Source: Bryum argenteum | Taxonomy: Eukaryota; Streptophyta; Bryopsida; Bryales; Bryaceae | DNA length: 64,000 bases | Reading direction: 5' to 3' | Assembly: GCA_037043015.1 (NCBI GenBank) | Contig: CM073326.1 | Coordinates: 14,764,345 to 14,828,344, forward strand | Shown here: in pieces, positions 35,854 through 48,000 of the stretch | Layout: each line of letters begins with the position of its first letter | Numbering within the stretch: the first letter of the stretch is position 1 | Translations under genes and position numbers: made by a program | The notes under the pieces: model-generated | Seen by the model: the letters and a program-made list of their open reading frames with translations, nothing else | What the model was told of the DNA's origin: nothing | The model's database searches: none

Positions 35854-38800
35854 TTACTTGGCGGCTCTGGCCGTGAGCCTCTGCATCTCGTTTTCTAAAG
35901 ACTCCCATTCTTGTTCCAGAGCAGCTTTCCGCTTCTCTATGGCTTCCTTCCTCTTGAAGACATCCATCGCCTTCGAAGCATCAGGCCCTGCCTCCAGCAT
36001 CTCCCTGTCCAGCATGCCCAGCACAATCTCCGCTTTCTCTATCATCTGCATGCTCTTCTTGATTTGCGTCTGAATCTGCACATCCACATTCCAAAATATA
36101 TCATGCTGATGCACTGAAGAATGCGATACCTTTAAGTATAAATATGAGCTCCTTTCAGCGATTTAACCACTTCAGGAGCAAGCACTCTGATTGATCAATA
36201 CGTATCGAGAGCACTTGAAGTTGAATCACATCGTATGTTTTACTAAAAGGGAGAGCTCTCAAACGATGTACTAAACAGGACTAACGTTACACGTAACCAG
36301 AGTACGAAGTACAGTTCTTTATGCTTAGAAGCTCATGGGATTGAGTAGGGTTTTGTGGGCTTCAACCCCTTCGACTATACCTAAAAGAATGGAAGACAAA
36401 CATGTGCATGGACGAATCAGAGCATGAGAACTTAAAATGGGAAGAGGTTAGTTTACCTCATGTATTCTCTTTGGATTCGGAGGAGCAGCGACAACAGGCT
36501 TCACATGAGCAGCTCCGCCATAGCTTTTAGCTACTGGAGGTGGAGCTGCTGCTGCTTTCTTCGTCCCCTTCGTAGCTGCCGCTGGTTTCCCCTTCGCCTT
36601 CGGAGGGCTCAAGTCACCATTTATACAAAGGCTCACTTCAACGGATCCGTTCGGATCGACTCTAGCAATGTGAGTCGGGTTAATTGCTTCACAGAACTCG
36701 ATGTCGTGAGAAATGGCCACCATCGCACCTGCACAGAATCAACAGCATCAATACTTGCCAATGGCAAGATAATACAACTCGATCGACAGCTCCTTGACAA
36801 CAAGTACCTGTAAATTGACTTAAGCACTTAGCCAAGGCCATGGCCGAAGGGCGATCAAGATGATTGCTAGCCTCATCGAGCATGAGGACGTTGTATGGAC
36901 GAAGCATGAACACACCCAACGCTGCTCTCGCCTTTTCACCACCTGGATTAATCCAATTGAAGTGTTACAAAACCATCAACAGTGGAATAAAGCAAGCAAA
37001 ATTGATAAAGAGAATCAAACTAGTACCAGAGAGCGCCTTGATGGGTCGCAGGGCAGCTTCTCCAGTGAGACCAAGGGCACCGAGTGCAGACCGAGCCATT
37101 TCATCTGTGATGCTGATATCCTTCTCTCTAGCTTCCTGAACAACATAAGTAATCAATTACAGATCAGGTAACCCTTTTTCATGATGACTTTCAATAGGAG
37201 ATGGTGCAAATAGGTTCATATTGGAAGATGATGCAAAAATGATGTACATGTTGGAAGATGTTGCAGAGCAGGTTTATAATGGAAGATGATGCAGGATTGA
37301 GAGACGACTGGGGAAGACGTACTTGGAGGACGAAGTCCATGGCGGAGAGGTGTCCAGGAAGATCTTGAGCAAGGTCTTGTGTGAAGACTCCAATCTCGAC
37401 GCCATCGCCGAGTTCACGAGATCCAGAGAGCACGCCGCCTCTGCCTGCCATGGCTCGCATAAGTGTACTCTTACCAGCTCCATTGGGCCCCAGGATCACT
37501 AGCCGCATGCCAATCTCCAGCTTGATATCCACATTGTGCAGCATTGAAACTCCTTCCCAGCCTATCTCCACCTTCTTCATCTTCAACGCTTCTCGTTGGC
37601 ATGGCGGCGCCTTCGGGAAGTACATCTTCACTGTCCGTCTCACCTCTGTTCCTGGACCTGCATCTGCACAAAGTACCAGCACAAAGTGGTCAATTCCTGC
37701 ACAATTAATCCTCTCAAACCGCACTGCCTCTTAGCCAGTGTCCATATGAACATACCGAAAGTAACTATTTCGAGAGAGTTTAGTATGTTAGAAATTTAGA
37801 CATCACGTAGAAGCTGACTTCAACCTCTCAACAGATACCGAAAAATTGTGACACTCGGACTGTTTGTGCACTTCGTGTGCATATTACTAACACGGGTACC
37901 AACACAAAATGGTCACTTGACTTCCTTAGCAGCACAATTGAACAATCTTTAACAGCACTGTCTATGAGCGAGTGTCGATGTAACTAGGCATCCAAACTGG
38001 AAAAAAAACTGTTGCCGAGGGAGTAAATCTAGAGAATTTATGATGCGATTTTAAACATCATGTAATAACAGACTTCGTTTGATTTGAACATTACAATCAA
38101 CCGTCTGTAACTGTCTTCAGAGAGTTGAGTGTTGATAACTCAGAGTCTAGATGTCAAAAGTTCGCAGATAGTGTGATGATTAAGTGTAGAGCTCGGGAGG
38201 GTGGACTGTAAAAGATATTATAGGGAATGTGCGCATGATTTTGAAGTTTAGGAAGATGGGGTACCTTCGGGAGGGGCCTCGTCGGGCATTTGCTGTTTGA
38301 TTTTCTCGATCATCTTCTTCCTGGAGTTGGCAGCAGAGGCCTTGGTTGCCTTAGCACCGAAGCGATCCACAAACACCTGAAGCCTCTCGATCTCCGCTTG
38401 CTTTGCTTTGTAGGCTTGAGAGGCTTGAAGCTGTCGGGCAGCGCGTGCTCGCAGGAAACTTGAGTAGTTTCCAACATAGTGATGCAATTGAGCGTTCGTA
38501 ATCTGCAGAAAACAAGATCGACTACTCAGAAACAGTTCCATAACTTCTCGAATGTACCACGAGAGCGCACGAAACTCACCTCAGCGATGTGATTGCACGA
38601 CTTCTCGATGAAGTCCTGCTCGTGACTCACTAAAATCACCGCGGCCGTCACTCCCGTCAAGTATCTGCCCAGCCATTCCTGCACAACAATCACCCCAAAC
38701 CCGATCAACAAAATGATTTTTTCTGTGATATCATGCATAACCAGAGTAGTATCAGATTCTTATAGTATCTTCAGATCACCACCAATCAAGCAATTGATTC

Positions 38801-40536
38801 GAGGTTAGTGGTGATCATTTGTTGAGAGTGCAAAATGGTGGAGGCTGACCTTGGCTTTTGTGTCGAGATGATTGGTAGGCTCGTCAAGCAGAAGCAAAGA
38901 CTTGCCCATGTGCGACCGCTGCTCCAACAGCAGCCTGGCTAACGCAATGCGCATCTGCCAGCCTCCGGAGAATTCTGAGCAAGACCTCGTCCAATCTTCC
39001 TGCTGAAACCCAAGCCCATTCAACACTCTGCAAGCCAATGTAGCACGTTAGCCTCATATCAACACCAACTGATATCTTTCAGAAAAACACTTGGTTGCAC
39101 TTCATGACTCCGCTACCAGTCCTGTCAGAAAAGAAGGTTTCTCTACTGAGCAAGAGAAATCATCTCCAATCATGAAGATTTGAACCCTGTGTGCAATCAA
39201 ATGGCGTTGATTCTATCGATAATCCATTTGAGGAAGCATAAGTGTCGGTGAAAAGGTGAAAAGGAGGATACCCGGCGATCATCTCATCAACACGGTATCC
39301 GTCAGTAGCCTCGACTTGCTCCTGAGCACTGGCAAGGCGAGCAATGGCGCCCTCCTCACCTCGCTCAACAGCTTTCTCAGCTGCCTCCATCTCTTCGAGC
39401 GCTGCATTAATTGCAACCATTCGGGAACGAGCCTCATCCCACACTGATAACGTGGAACCCGACACCGCCCTGCACAAACACAACAGGACCTCCATAAGCC
39501 TTTCCATAACTGTAATCCTGGTGAACAAACCAGTAAAGTTACTGCTTATAGTCACACTGACAAAGCTCAGACCTATCAACTTTCATAATTATTTAAGTAT
39601 CAATCAGACGATTGATTAGAAAGTGGTCATCACAGCAGGCCAGATTAAAGGTGACCAGTAATCAGAAGCAGGCCACATCGGTAGTAGAGGAGGCGAGAGA
39701 GCAGAATCTCCACCACGCACTTCTGGCATTTCTACTCGTTCTAATTCTTGCAATTGTTTGTGATTGGTATTGGCAGAAAGAGAGATCAGATATGCGCACG
39801 TTTGTTCCAAGTAGGCAACCTCGGTGTCCAAAGACATGGCAACGTAACCGGATTGAATGTCGCCGTTGCCCACGAGCGCCCGTAGAAGTGTGGACTTCCC
39901 ACATCCATTGACGCCCACCAGGCCGCATCGCTGCGACGGCAGTAGACGCCATGACGCACCGGTGAGCAAATCTCGTCCTCCCGCACTCACTGTCACATCG
40001 TCCAACACCAGCACCTGCACACCAGGAGCACCATCACCACAAATTCCAGACTCAAACTCACCACCACCTGCAAGACAGTCCGTTTCCTTGATACCAACAT
40101 TCAACTAGTTTCAGAATTCACAACTACAGCTCGATGATTGAATTGCGCATCGTTCTTCTCCTTCCACATACAATTCCACAACCTCGGGACAATTTCACAT
40201 GCAATGGATGAAGGAGCGTACTGCGCCTGCGGTGTCGGCCGAGCGGATGATGGTGGTCTTGGGCGGAGTGGTAGAAGGAGCCTCAACGGTAGCCCTAGCC
40301 GAAATTGGACGCACTTTCGATTTTTTCTCCTCAGGCGATAAAGAAGAGGAATAGGCCGCGACCGGAGAGCCCCACACGGCCGAACGGAGCTTGGTTATCT
40401 TCAGTCGGGGAGAAGCGGCAATTCTGTAAACTACTTTGCAGCTGCTGCGACCATTTGCTTTGGGCAGCTTAGCCGCTACCCCTGCACCTAATCCTGTGCA
40501 GCTCACATCCTGCGCCAGCATCGCCATCTCCGTCAC
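35854..40536 (-). CDS. ABC-F family ATPase, probably plastid
   Basis: Soluble ABC protein with two nucleotide-binding domains and no membrane domain, a class linked to ribosome-associated functions. Eleven exons join in phase (773 aa): 40536-40222, 40014-39800, 39469-39272, 39027-38850, 38678-38580, 38502-38265, 37663-37323, 37135-37027, 36942-36808, 36728-36457, 36075-35854. The first ~90 residues are Ser/Lys/Ala-rich like a transit peptide. Domain 1 has GVNGCGKST (~139), SGGWQMR (~262) and LLLLDEPTNHLD (~291). Domain 2 has GPNGAGKST (~473), LSGGEKARAA and a variant Walker B, VLMLDEASNHLD. A Lys/Ala/Pro-rich stretch and a C-terminal coiled coil ending LTARAAK finish the protein. It does not look like a close copy of the plant ABCF1-5 proteins I remember. 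Confidence 0.9.
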
Positions 40537-41317
40537 TCTGCCAAGCTGCTGCTACCGCAAACGATAGAGCCCTCTCTTCACCTGGAGCTCATCGGCTCTA
40601 AGAGTATTACAACGAAACGGAGCCAATGAAGCTAATGGAACGGATTGCTGCCAATGGCAGAAAAAGTGCAGTTTCTGGTTGCAGTGTGTGGCGGTACCCG
40701 GTGGACCACGTGGAGAGATGCCTCATCCGCTCATCTGCACCGCGAAGCTCGTCGCTGAAGGGGAGCCACCCACAGACCTTTTGGAGCGTGCTCGATGGAG
40801 AACCAACTGAAACCGCAAAATCTAGCCTCCAGTGAAGATCTGTCACTAGTGCGGCTTGAGATATCCGCCGCCCTTGGAGGGTATGCATCTCGTGGTGAGG
40901 GTATTGAGGATTCCCCCCTGCTTTCCGGTTCACAGAGGGCCACGTAAATGCAACAAACCGACTGAATGGAGTTTGTCGTGAATCGAATTGCGGTGATTAC
41001 CTGAACACATTTCTGTTGACCGGTACTACAATCACTGTATCGGATAGTATGACCATGTAACAATTCTTTCAAACAATTCAAAGGAGTTATCGTTTCCGGT
41101 GAGTACTTCCTTTGAGCTTTGTCGGGGTTTCAAGGTCAGCGGGAATTGCATTGCTGCTCAAGGCAATTTTGGTGAGGCGCAATTGATCACACGAATTGAA
41201 GTGCGCTTTACTGTGCATTTTTAGGTCTTCGATTTTGCCTTGGAGATTTTGCATTGAGCCGATTGTGCTGGGGTTTAAACTGAGGTTTAATATTGTAATT
41301 GTGGCAGGGCTTTCGCG
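40537..41317. promoter_or_regulatory. Shared intergenic region of a divergent gene pair
   Basis: This 781-bp stretch separates the start codons of the minus-strand ABC-F gene and the plus-strand ABC1K gene. It must hold both promoters and leaders. I see no long ORF of known type. Specific binding sites cannot be assigned. Confidence 0.6.
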
Positions 41318-44300
41318 ATGGCTACCACAGTGATGACACTGCGCCTGCCATCTTCTTTAATTTTTCGGGTACGTTACAGTCACTCGCTCAAGCTCCTCAG
41401 TCACGTTCGGATTCTGAATTACTCGATGATACGGCAAACAGGAAAAGCAAGGCGGCAATTGGAGTCAAGCTACTCCTCAAGTGAAACTCGTCACAGTGCG
41501 AGCTCGTTCTGCGTCCACAATTCCCTCTCAAGGAACCGATTCCGCCAGATCAGGTACTGTCAATCACGGTCTGACTGTGTATCGCTTGCATTGTACTCAC
41601 ACATATAGCTCACCTCGTGTTTTCTTGCAGCGGAGAGGCTGAATGAGCTTAATAAGTTGATTGAAGATGTAACGAGGATTGCAATCAGTACTGGACCTCG
41701 AGGTGCAGTTCGTTTCGCACAGGGCATCGAAGCTTTTGTCACCGTTGGCAGCGAATACTTCTTCCAACTCCTCACTGTAGGCACTCGCTTGAATCTTTGC
41801 AATCGTGTTGCTCATTTCGAAAATATGAATTTTTTCTGAGCCTGAATAATACAAAGCTACAATTTGAGCAGTGCCTGTACTGATTTGGAGCTGTAGTGCA
41901 GAATCCGGCAGCTGCAGCGTCTCCGAGTGTAGTACCAGGTCTTCCTTTGAGTCCACCTGGGCCTGCACAACTTCGGCGGTTGTTTGAGAAGCTCGGAGCG
42001 ACCTACATCAAGCTTGGCCAAGTCCGAGACTACCCTTTCTGCTCATATTTCAATAGCAAGTGACAATTTTCTAAGAAGGATGTTTGTTGATGCAGTTGAT
42101 TGCTTCAGCGCCGACATTGTTTCCAGCTGAATATGTGAAGGAGTTTCAAAGCTGCCTCGACAAGACGCCACCCGTGCCATTCGAAGACATCAAAGCGATC
42201 ATGCGGAAGGAGTTGGGGCGTCCTTTAGAAGAAGTCTACGACTTTGTTGATCCACAGCCTCTTGCTTCTGCCTCCATAGCTCAGGTTGACCTCCTGACAT
42301 GAATTTCAAGCGTTGGATACTAAAACTGGAGTATAAACAATTTGTAATTACGGCTGATTTGATTCTTTGCAAGCCAGGTGCATGCAGCTAGACTGCGAGG
42401 AAGTCAAAAGGAGGTGGTGATTAAAGTGTTGAAACCTGGAGTTGAAGACGTACTCACTGCCGATTTGAATTTCCTCTACGTCACTGCTCGCGTTTTGGAG
42501 TTTCTGAATCCACAGCTTGCTCGAACATCCCTGGTAATCGTCCGCTGCTTTTGCTGACAAAGAGAGTCTCAATTGGAGTGCATTGTCTTCAATCTTTGCT
42601 GTTGTGTTTGAGGCATCTCAAGGCAGTTAGCATGGGAAGATTTACGGGCAATTTTTTCAGGTGGCGATTCTGGGGGACATAAGAGCATCGATGCTGGAAG
42701 AGGTAGACTTTAGGAAGGAAGCGTTGAACATTGAAGCATTCAGAAACTACGTGGATTCGCTCGGCCTTTCCAATCAAGCTACCGCTCCGGCGGTGTACCG
42801 CCATTGCAGCACGGAGCGCGTGCTCACCATGGAGCGTCTCTTTGGCGTTCCTCTCACCGACCTTGACTCCATCCGCTCTATTGTTCCCAATCCTGAGACC
42901 ACGTTGATCACTGCCCTCAATGTCTGGTCAGTAGCTCCTCTCATCCCAGCCTTATGGTGATTCTCATTGTTTTCGACTGGTCCATCTGCTTCTTAAGAAT
43001 GCATATTTTTCTCTTGCTCTTAAACATATACATCAATCTCTTCAACCTGAAGAGCATCATGATTCCTTCTCTCTGTTGAAGCTCCCTACTCTCTTTGGCC
43101 ATTTTGAGGTGACACTCATTGTAAATATTCCTAAAGCTGTTAGATGGTTTTCAGTAGCTAATTATGCAGAGCTTTGTGTAGGTTTGGGAGCTTGCTCGCT
43201 TGTGAGACGTTCCATGCAGATGTTCATGCTGGAAATTTGCTCGTGCTCAAAGACGGGCGTGTTGGCTTCATTGACTTTGGTTAGTATCTAAATATCACTG
43301 AAGGAGTTTCAACTCATTCAAAGTGGCTATTGCCTGCATTTGATCTTGAATCAAGGCATGTATGTTATTGGGATATTTCTCGATGATTTTCCCTAGTATC
43401 GTCAGTAAGTCCTAGTCCATTGTGACAAGCAACTATTGCTGATGAGGGTTATGGAGATGACGACGGAGAGTTGGCTGATGTCAGGCATAGTAGGAAGGAT
43501 ATCACCATCGACCTGGGTAGCAGTGGAGACATTCCTAACATCAATCGGTAGCGGTCAATACAATGCAATGGCAGCTGCTTTAGTGCAGATGGGTGCAGCT
43601 GACTCGGCTGTCGATACCGCTAGCTTCGCCAGAGACTTGGAAAAGATTTTCACCGCTGTTCAGGTACCAAGAATATTCATAATCAGGATTTGATCACCTT
43701 AAACCCTAAACCCTAAACTTTTTTCTCTGACCTTGTGGTGTTGATTCAGGACCTTGATACAAACGTGGTGATTTCAACTGCGGGAGGACCCCAGAGCGCC
43801 ACCATTGCCGCATCGTTAGCTGTAGATGAGCAGCAAGTAAACAATCTGCTTCTAGATGTGGTATGTCTCTGAACACTTTGAAATCGTATCACTTTATCAC
43901 ATACAAAAACTGCAAACCATTTCCTCTTTTTTTTCGGGCATCAAAATACGAAACAAAAGGATGGAAAACAACGACAGACTTCTAAAATGTGAAACTTCGT
44001 ATCCATTTCAAACTTGAGGATGTGGTTTACGAGCTGCTGTTTCCTGTTTTTCGAAGCGGAGGGTCAACGTTTTAGGATGCAACATTTTTGAACATCGAGG
44101 GGACATCATTTGAAAGAAAGTCTTCAGAGTGATCGTTTGTTGATGTTACTGGTATTGTTGGCTGGGGTGGGGGTGCAGGTTCGAGTGAGTGAGAATTACG
44201 GGCTGAAGTTTCCAAGAGAATTTGGGTTGCTTCTGAAGCAGCTCCTCTACTTCGACCGCTACACGAAGCTACTGGCACCCACCTTGAATGTGCTAGAAGA

Positions 44301-44376
44301 TGATCGGATCAGGCTTGGTAATCGAACATCCTTCGGAGGAGATTCTCCTTTCTCGTCTCGAATGTCTGGTTACTGA
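41318..44376 (+). CDS. ABC1K (UbiB/ADCK-type) atypical kinase, plastid-type
   Basis: Atypical kinase of the ABC1/UbiB family, which in plastids acts on prenylquinone and lipid metabolism. Exons: 41318-~41553/41576, ~41631-41776, 41902-42021, 42096-42284, 42378-42533, 42661-42926, 43182-43279, 43485-43663, 43750-43860, 44179-44376. Exon 2 onward joins in phase. The first 80 codons are Ser/Arg-rich, a likely transit peptide. Family motifs: LGATYIKLGQ, ASASIAQVHAARLRG, the VVIKV lysine, EEVDFRKEA, FHADVHAGNLLV and VGFIDFG. The end LKFPREFGLLLKQLLYFDRY resembles what I remember of ABC1K9. The exon 1-2 join is unresolved: the obvious AG/GTACTG donor leads to a stop, while a donor at 41577 gives a good frame (about 573 aa) but a 54-bp intron. 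An intron carries a short telomere-like repeat. Confidence 0.85.
43702..43720 (+). repeat. Interstitial telomere-like motif
   Basis: AAACCCTAAACCCTAAAC, about two and a half units of the plant telomere repeat, lies in the intron between ABC1K exons 8 and 9. Confidence 0.8.
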
Positions 44377-46257
44377 GACACTTGGTACTGCAATTGTTTA
44401 GACTCACTTAGATTTGTATTATATTTGTTAGCTTTTCCACACTCCTGAGAGAGATTTACTCGTTAGACGAGTATGTGAAGCTAACCTTTAGCCAAGTAAT
44501 GAAAGATTTTAGATTGAAAGACTTCCTCACCGGCATCGTCACCTCTCTGTCTTGATATGGGATTGTGCTGCTTTACTTATGTATGTAATTGTTCCTAGCT
44601 GTTGTTGCTTCGCACTGTTTTTGTTACGACCAATCAATGAACCTTTGGTACCAATTGTTATCATGTTATGTATATTCCTTGTTACATATCTAGCATTTCC
44701 ACTAAAAGATCAATTCTGTTGTTGATAGTCGAGTGGCATTGATGCGTATACGAAGCTAAATTGTATCCAGATTATGTAACCACTTAAAGTGACTTCCGCG
44801 TTTTGTTACTATTTTCAGCATATTTCACATAATTCGAAGGTACTGTAGACAACGGAGCACGGTAATAAGACTCCATCAGGACGTTTGGTAACCAGACCAC
44901 TTTCGAGGAAACCACTGGTGTCAAATAACCGCGTTGTGCTTGGCGATTCGCACCGTCTCCGCTGAGTCCGCTCCGAACGCGGATCCGCCAAATCAGGCTG
45001 CAGACCAGGAGCATAGATTCATCCTATCATTAGGCTTGCTGTTACCATACCGACAGAAACTGATGATAGCCGTGCAGACATTTCCAGAGAATCTTTCTGG
45101 ACGCTCCTTCCGAGTCCTTGAACAGTTGAACTCAATAATTCGTGCAAGATTACGGGAATGGAGGGGGTTCTAGCTTTCTAAGATAGGCCAAGTCAATCCA
45201 TTGGGCTTGGTTGTCAACTTGTCAAGAACCTCGAATAGAACTCCTCCTGGAGTCCTGGGCGCCACCACTACAGTACTTGGTTAATATGGTACCATATTCT
45301 TCATCGTCTTCCCTTTTATTGCGTGTTCTCTGGTGCGTGCGGCAGAGCTTGAAAGTTACATCAAGTTTGCTCTTCGCGAAGAATCTTCAGTGCCTCTGTC
45401 GACGTTGTTGGAGTCAGCCGCTAGAAGTGACAACCAAACCGTCCTCCTACGATTTGGCCCTCCGCATGGTCATCTCCCTGTTGGTGAACATTGCACAAGC
45501 CTATTGAGGTCGAGGGAGCGATAACACAGTACGTGAGTTACATTGAGACTTTGTTTGTAGAGTTGCAGAAAGAGGTGATACTTGCACAGACTTGTAGAAT
45601 GTCTGCCTTCCACTTAGAATGCTGTGGTGTTGATTTTCTTCCAAGAAGTAACGACGTAGTAGGGTTTGCTAGAAATGAGTTGTCGGCTGTGTTTAATTCT
45701 TACGAGCGCTTCAATGAAAACTCGTTATCACATATCTGGGACGATACTTTGCAAAGCCGTGTGATGTTCTGTTTCCTGATTTTTACAGGGAAACTTGTGA
45801 AGGCAGTAATCTAGTGTTATAGTTTGGGTCGATTGGAGTTTTCATCTAAGTTGCAAGAAGCGGAAGAGTACCACTGTATTTTGCGGTCGTGAAAATTCTT
45901 ACATTTGCAGACCAGGATCTGCATTTTTTTCCAGCGTCTATGTACCACTGCTGTGAAGCATGTACTCACAAGTAACTTGCTCAGGGCAGGATTTCGCTCT
46001 TGCGAGTTTTCGGAAGATCAACGGGAGTGCGAAGTGGACCATATCACGAGGTAAGCTTTACAGCTGACGATTTCAAATCTCCTTTGATCAAACTTTCAGC
46101 TCTCTCAAACTTGGAATGATGTCGTGAGAAGTGAATATGATTCATCCGCTCTTTTGAGCTCAATACGATATGATTGCTGGCTGCTAACAGGGTTGCTGGT
46201 GAGCATATTTTCTCTAAAAGCACTTCAAGTATCCGAGGTTCGTGCAAGGCTGGAATT
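44377..46257. other. Region between ABC1K and the kinase; possible coding remnants
   Basis: Short open stretches read like coding sequence but match no family I know. Examples are 44934-45173, with the phrase RSFRVLEQLNSIIRARLREW, and 45333-45524, with AAELESYIKFALREESS. They are in different frames and cannot be joined with confidence. They may be leader exons of the downstream kinase or remnants of another gene. Confidence 0.3.
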
Positions 46258-48000
46258 ATGTCGAACAGCAAGAGAGCAAATGCAAGCTCGTCGTCAAGTG
46301 CAGTAATTTATGTGGGTCTGTGTGAAGATATCATACAGAAGATGGAAGAAGTTTTAAGTCGTGAATGGATATTGAATCAGAGACAATGCAGAATGCTGGC
46401 AACAAGGCTCTCAATCAAGATTGCATGCATCCGTGAGGTACTGAAACCTTACGAGGTCTACATATTCGCCTTCGAACCGCTTTTGCAAACGTTGTATCGA
46501 TATTATGCGAAGGCAGAAGTACTTGTCAGTCAATGTGGAGAGGAAGATTGGTGCAGAGCAGCAATCTTTCAAGGATTGAATGAGATTGCATTTGAAAGTA
46601 TCATGGTTCACGTAAATTTTGTGGGGCTTGAAATTCTTGAGTGTGCCGATAAGTATTCGGAGGTTATTATGGATATCACTGCAAGAAGGACTGAGGATAA
46701 ACTGCAAAGAGAAATCTTCTCAGACAACCTATATGGTTTGAAGTATGGCGCTGCTGCCGGTGATAACGAAGAGCTGCAGACGAGACTTGAAGACCTTGAA
46801 AGAGGATCAGTCATCTTACGAGAGCAAGCACTTCCGCATCTAGCTCGATACTTATTGAGGAAGCAGAGTCAAATTCGACACTATCGGAAGCTCAACCTGC
46901 AAAGATTATCCTTTATTTCTTTCCATAGTGACCCACAATATGTATCTTGGAAAAAAGAGGAGGAACCAATTGGGACATGGGGCGATTTCAAGTTTCTTGG
47001 AGCTGGATCAGGTGCAAGTGGTGTGTGCAAAACAAGTTGGTTAGGTGTACCTTGTGCAAGGAAGGAGTTTCATGGAGAGGCATATGAAGGTACATTTAAA
47101 AAGGAAGCAAAGATGATGGCACTGGCAAAACACCCTTGTATTATAGATTTTGTATGTTGTGGCAATGGCAAAGTAAAAGGAGATCGATTTATCGCCATGG
47201 AGCTTATGGAGAAGAGTCTGTATGACCTTATTGAGGAACGAAAAGGTGTGCATTTTTCACTTGATGTAGCCCTTGACATCATATGGCAAATAGCAAAGGG
47301 GGTTGAGTATCTACACCAGAAGCATGTTGCACATCGTGATCTCAAACCACAAAATGTGGTCGTGAACACGGTGACATCTTTGTATCATGAGGATTACTAT
47401 TGTGTGAAGTTGGTGGATTTCGGAACATCCAAGAGTGGAGTAGAGGCTTCAAAGTCCAACACTGCGTCATTTCAAGGTATAGGTACTACAAGGTACAGAG
47501 CTCCAGAAGTTCATCCCGATGCAATTGAACGCCTCAAAACAACAACGAGAATCGATTGGTTCAAAGTGGATGCGTATAGTTTTGCCATGACTTGTGCACA
47601 TATATTGACTCTCAAACAACCATTTGATATGGAGACCTTCAGCAATTTGTACAACAAGTTAATTAGAGGACATAGACCAAAACTTTCATATGTGTATCCA
47701 AAGGAGTTGGTTGATCTTTTGGAGGATTGTTGGAAAACTGCTCGGAGCAAAAGACCAAGTTTTACAGATATTTGCTCAAGATTGAAGGTTATTATCTTCA
47801 ATATTCTTAAGAGTTCAATGGTTCTTTTAGAGAATAAGGTGGGAGTGTGTGACACTAAGGAGCATTGTGAAAGCAAAAAAGAGCAAGGCAACACTAGTTA
47901 CTATACAGCGCAAGATATTTCTATTTGCGATGAAGTAGTTTCAGAAGAGAGGGATTTCAAATTTGATGTGAGTAAGCGATGCAAAGTAGAGTTAGAATGA
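46258..48000 (+). CDS. Kinase with N-terminal helical domain, MLKL-like architecture
   Basis: Single-exon gene of 580 codons; the start at 46258 (MSNSKRANASS) is the first ATG of the frame. Residues ~15-210 are helical and include WILNQRQCRMLATRLS, resembling the helical N-termini of plant MLKL-like proteins and of kinases I associate with mosses. The kinase domain (~240-535) has a loop LGAGSGASGV, Lys269 in ARKEF, AHRDLKPQNVVVN (359-371), VDFGTSKS (387-389 DFG) and YRAPE. All catalytic residues are present, unlike angiosperm MLKLs, which are pseudokinases. A hydrophilic tail follows. No signal peptide or membrane segment is seen, so it is probably cytosolic. Immune function is an inference from architecture only. 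Confidence 0.8.
   Translation: MSNSKRANASSSSSAVIYVGLCEDIIQKMEEVLSREWILNQRQCRMLATRLSIKIACIREVLKPYEVYIFAFEPLLQTLYRYYAKAEVLVSQCGEEDWCRAAIFQGLNEIAFESIMVHVNFVGLEILECADKYSEVIMDITARRTEDKLQREIFSDNLYGLKYGAAAGDNEELQTRLEDLERGSVILREQALPHLARYLLRKQSQIRHYRKLNLQRLSFISFHSDPQYVSWKKEEEPIGTWGDFKFLGAGSGASGVCKTSWLGVPCARKEFHGEAYEGTFKKEAKMMALAKHPCIIDFVCCGNGKVKGDRFIAMELMEKSLYDLIEERKGVHFSLDVALDIIWQIAKGVEYLHQKHVAHRDLKPQNVVVNTVTSLYHEDYYCVKLVDFGTSKSGVEASKSNTASFQGIGTTRYRAPEVHPDAIERLKTTTRIDWFKVDAYSFAMTCAHILTLKQPFDMETFSNLYNKLIRGHRPKLSYVYPKELVDLLEDCWKTARSKRPSFTDICSRLKVIIFNILKSSMVLLENKVGVCDTKEHCESKKEQGNTSYYTAQDISICDEVVSEERDFKFDVSKRCKVELE

Noticed and set aside
45333-45524. Coding-like peptide AAELESYIKFALREESS as an exon of the downstream kinase
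   Set aside because: I could not connect it in phase with GT-AG sites, and it matches no family; kept only as a possible remnant.
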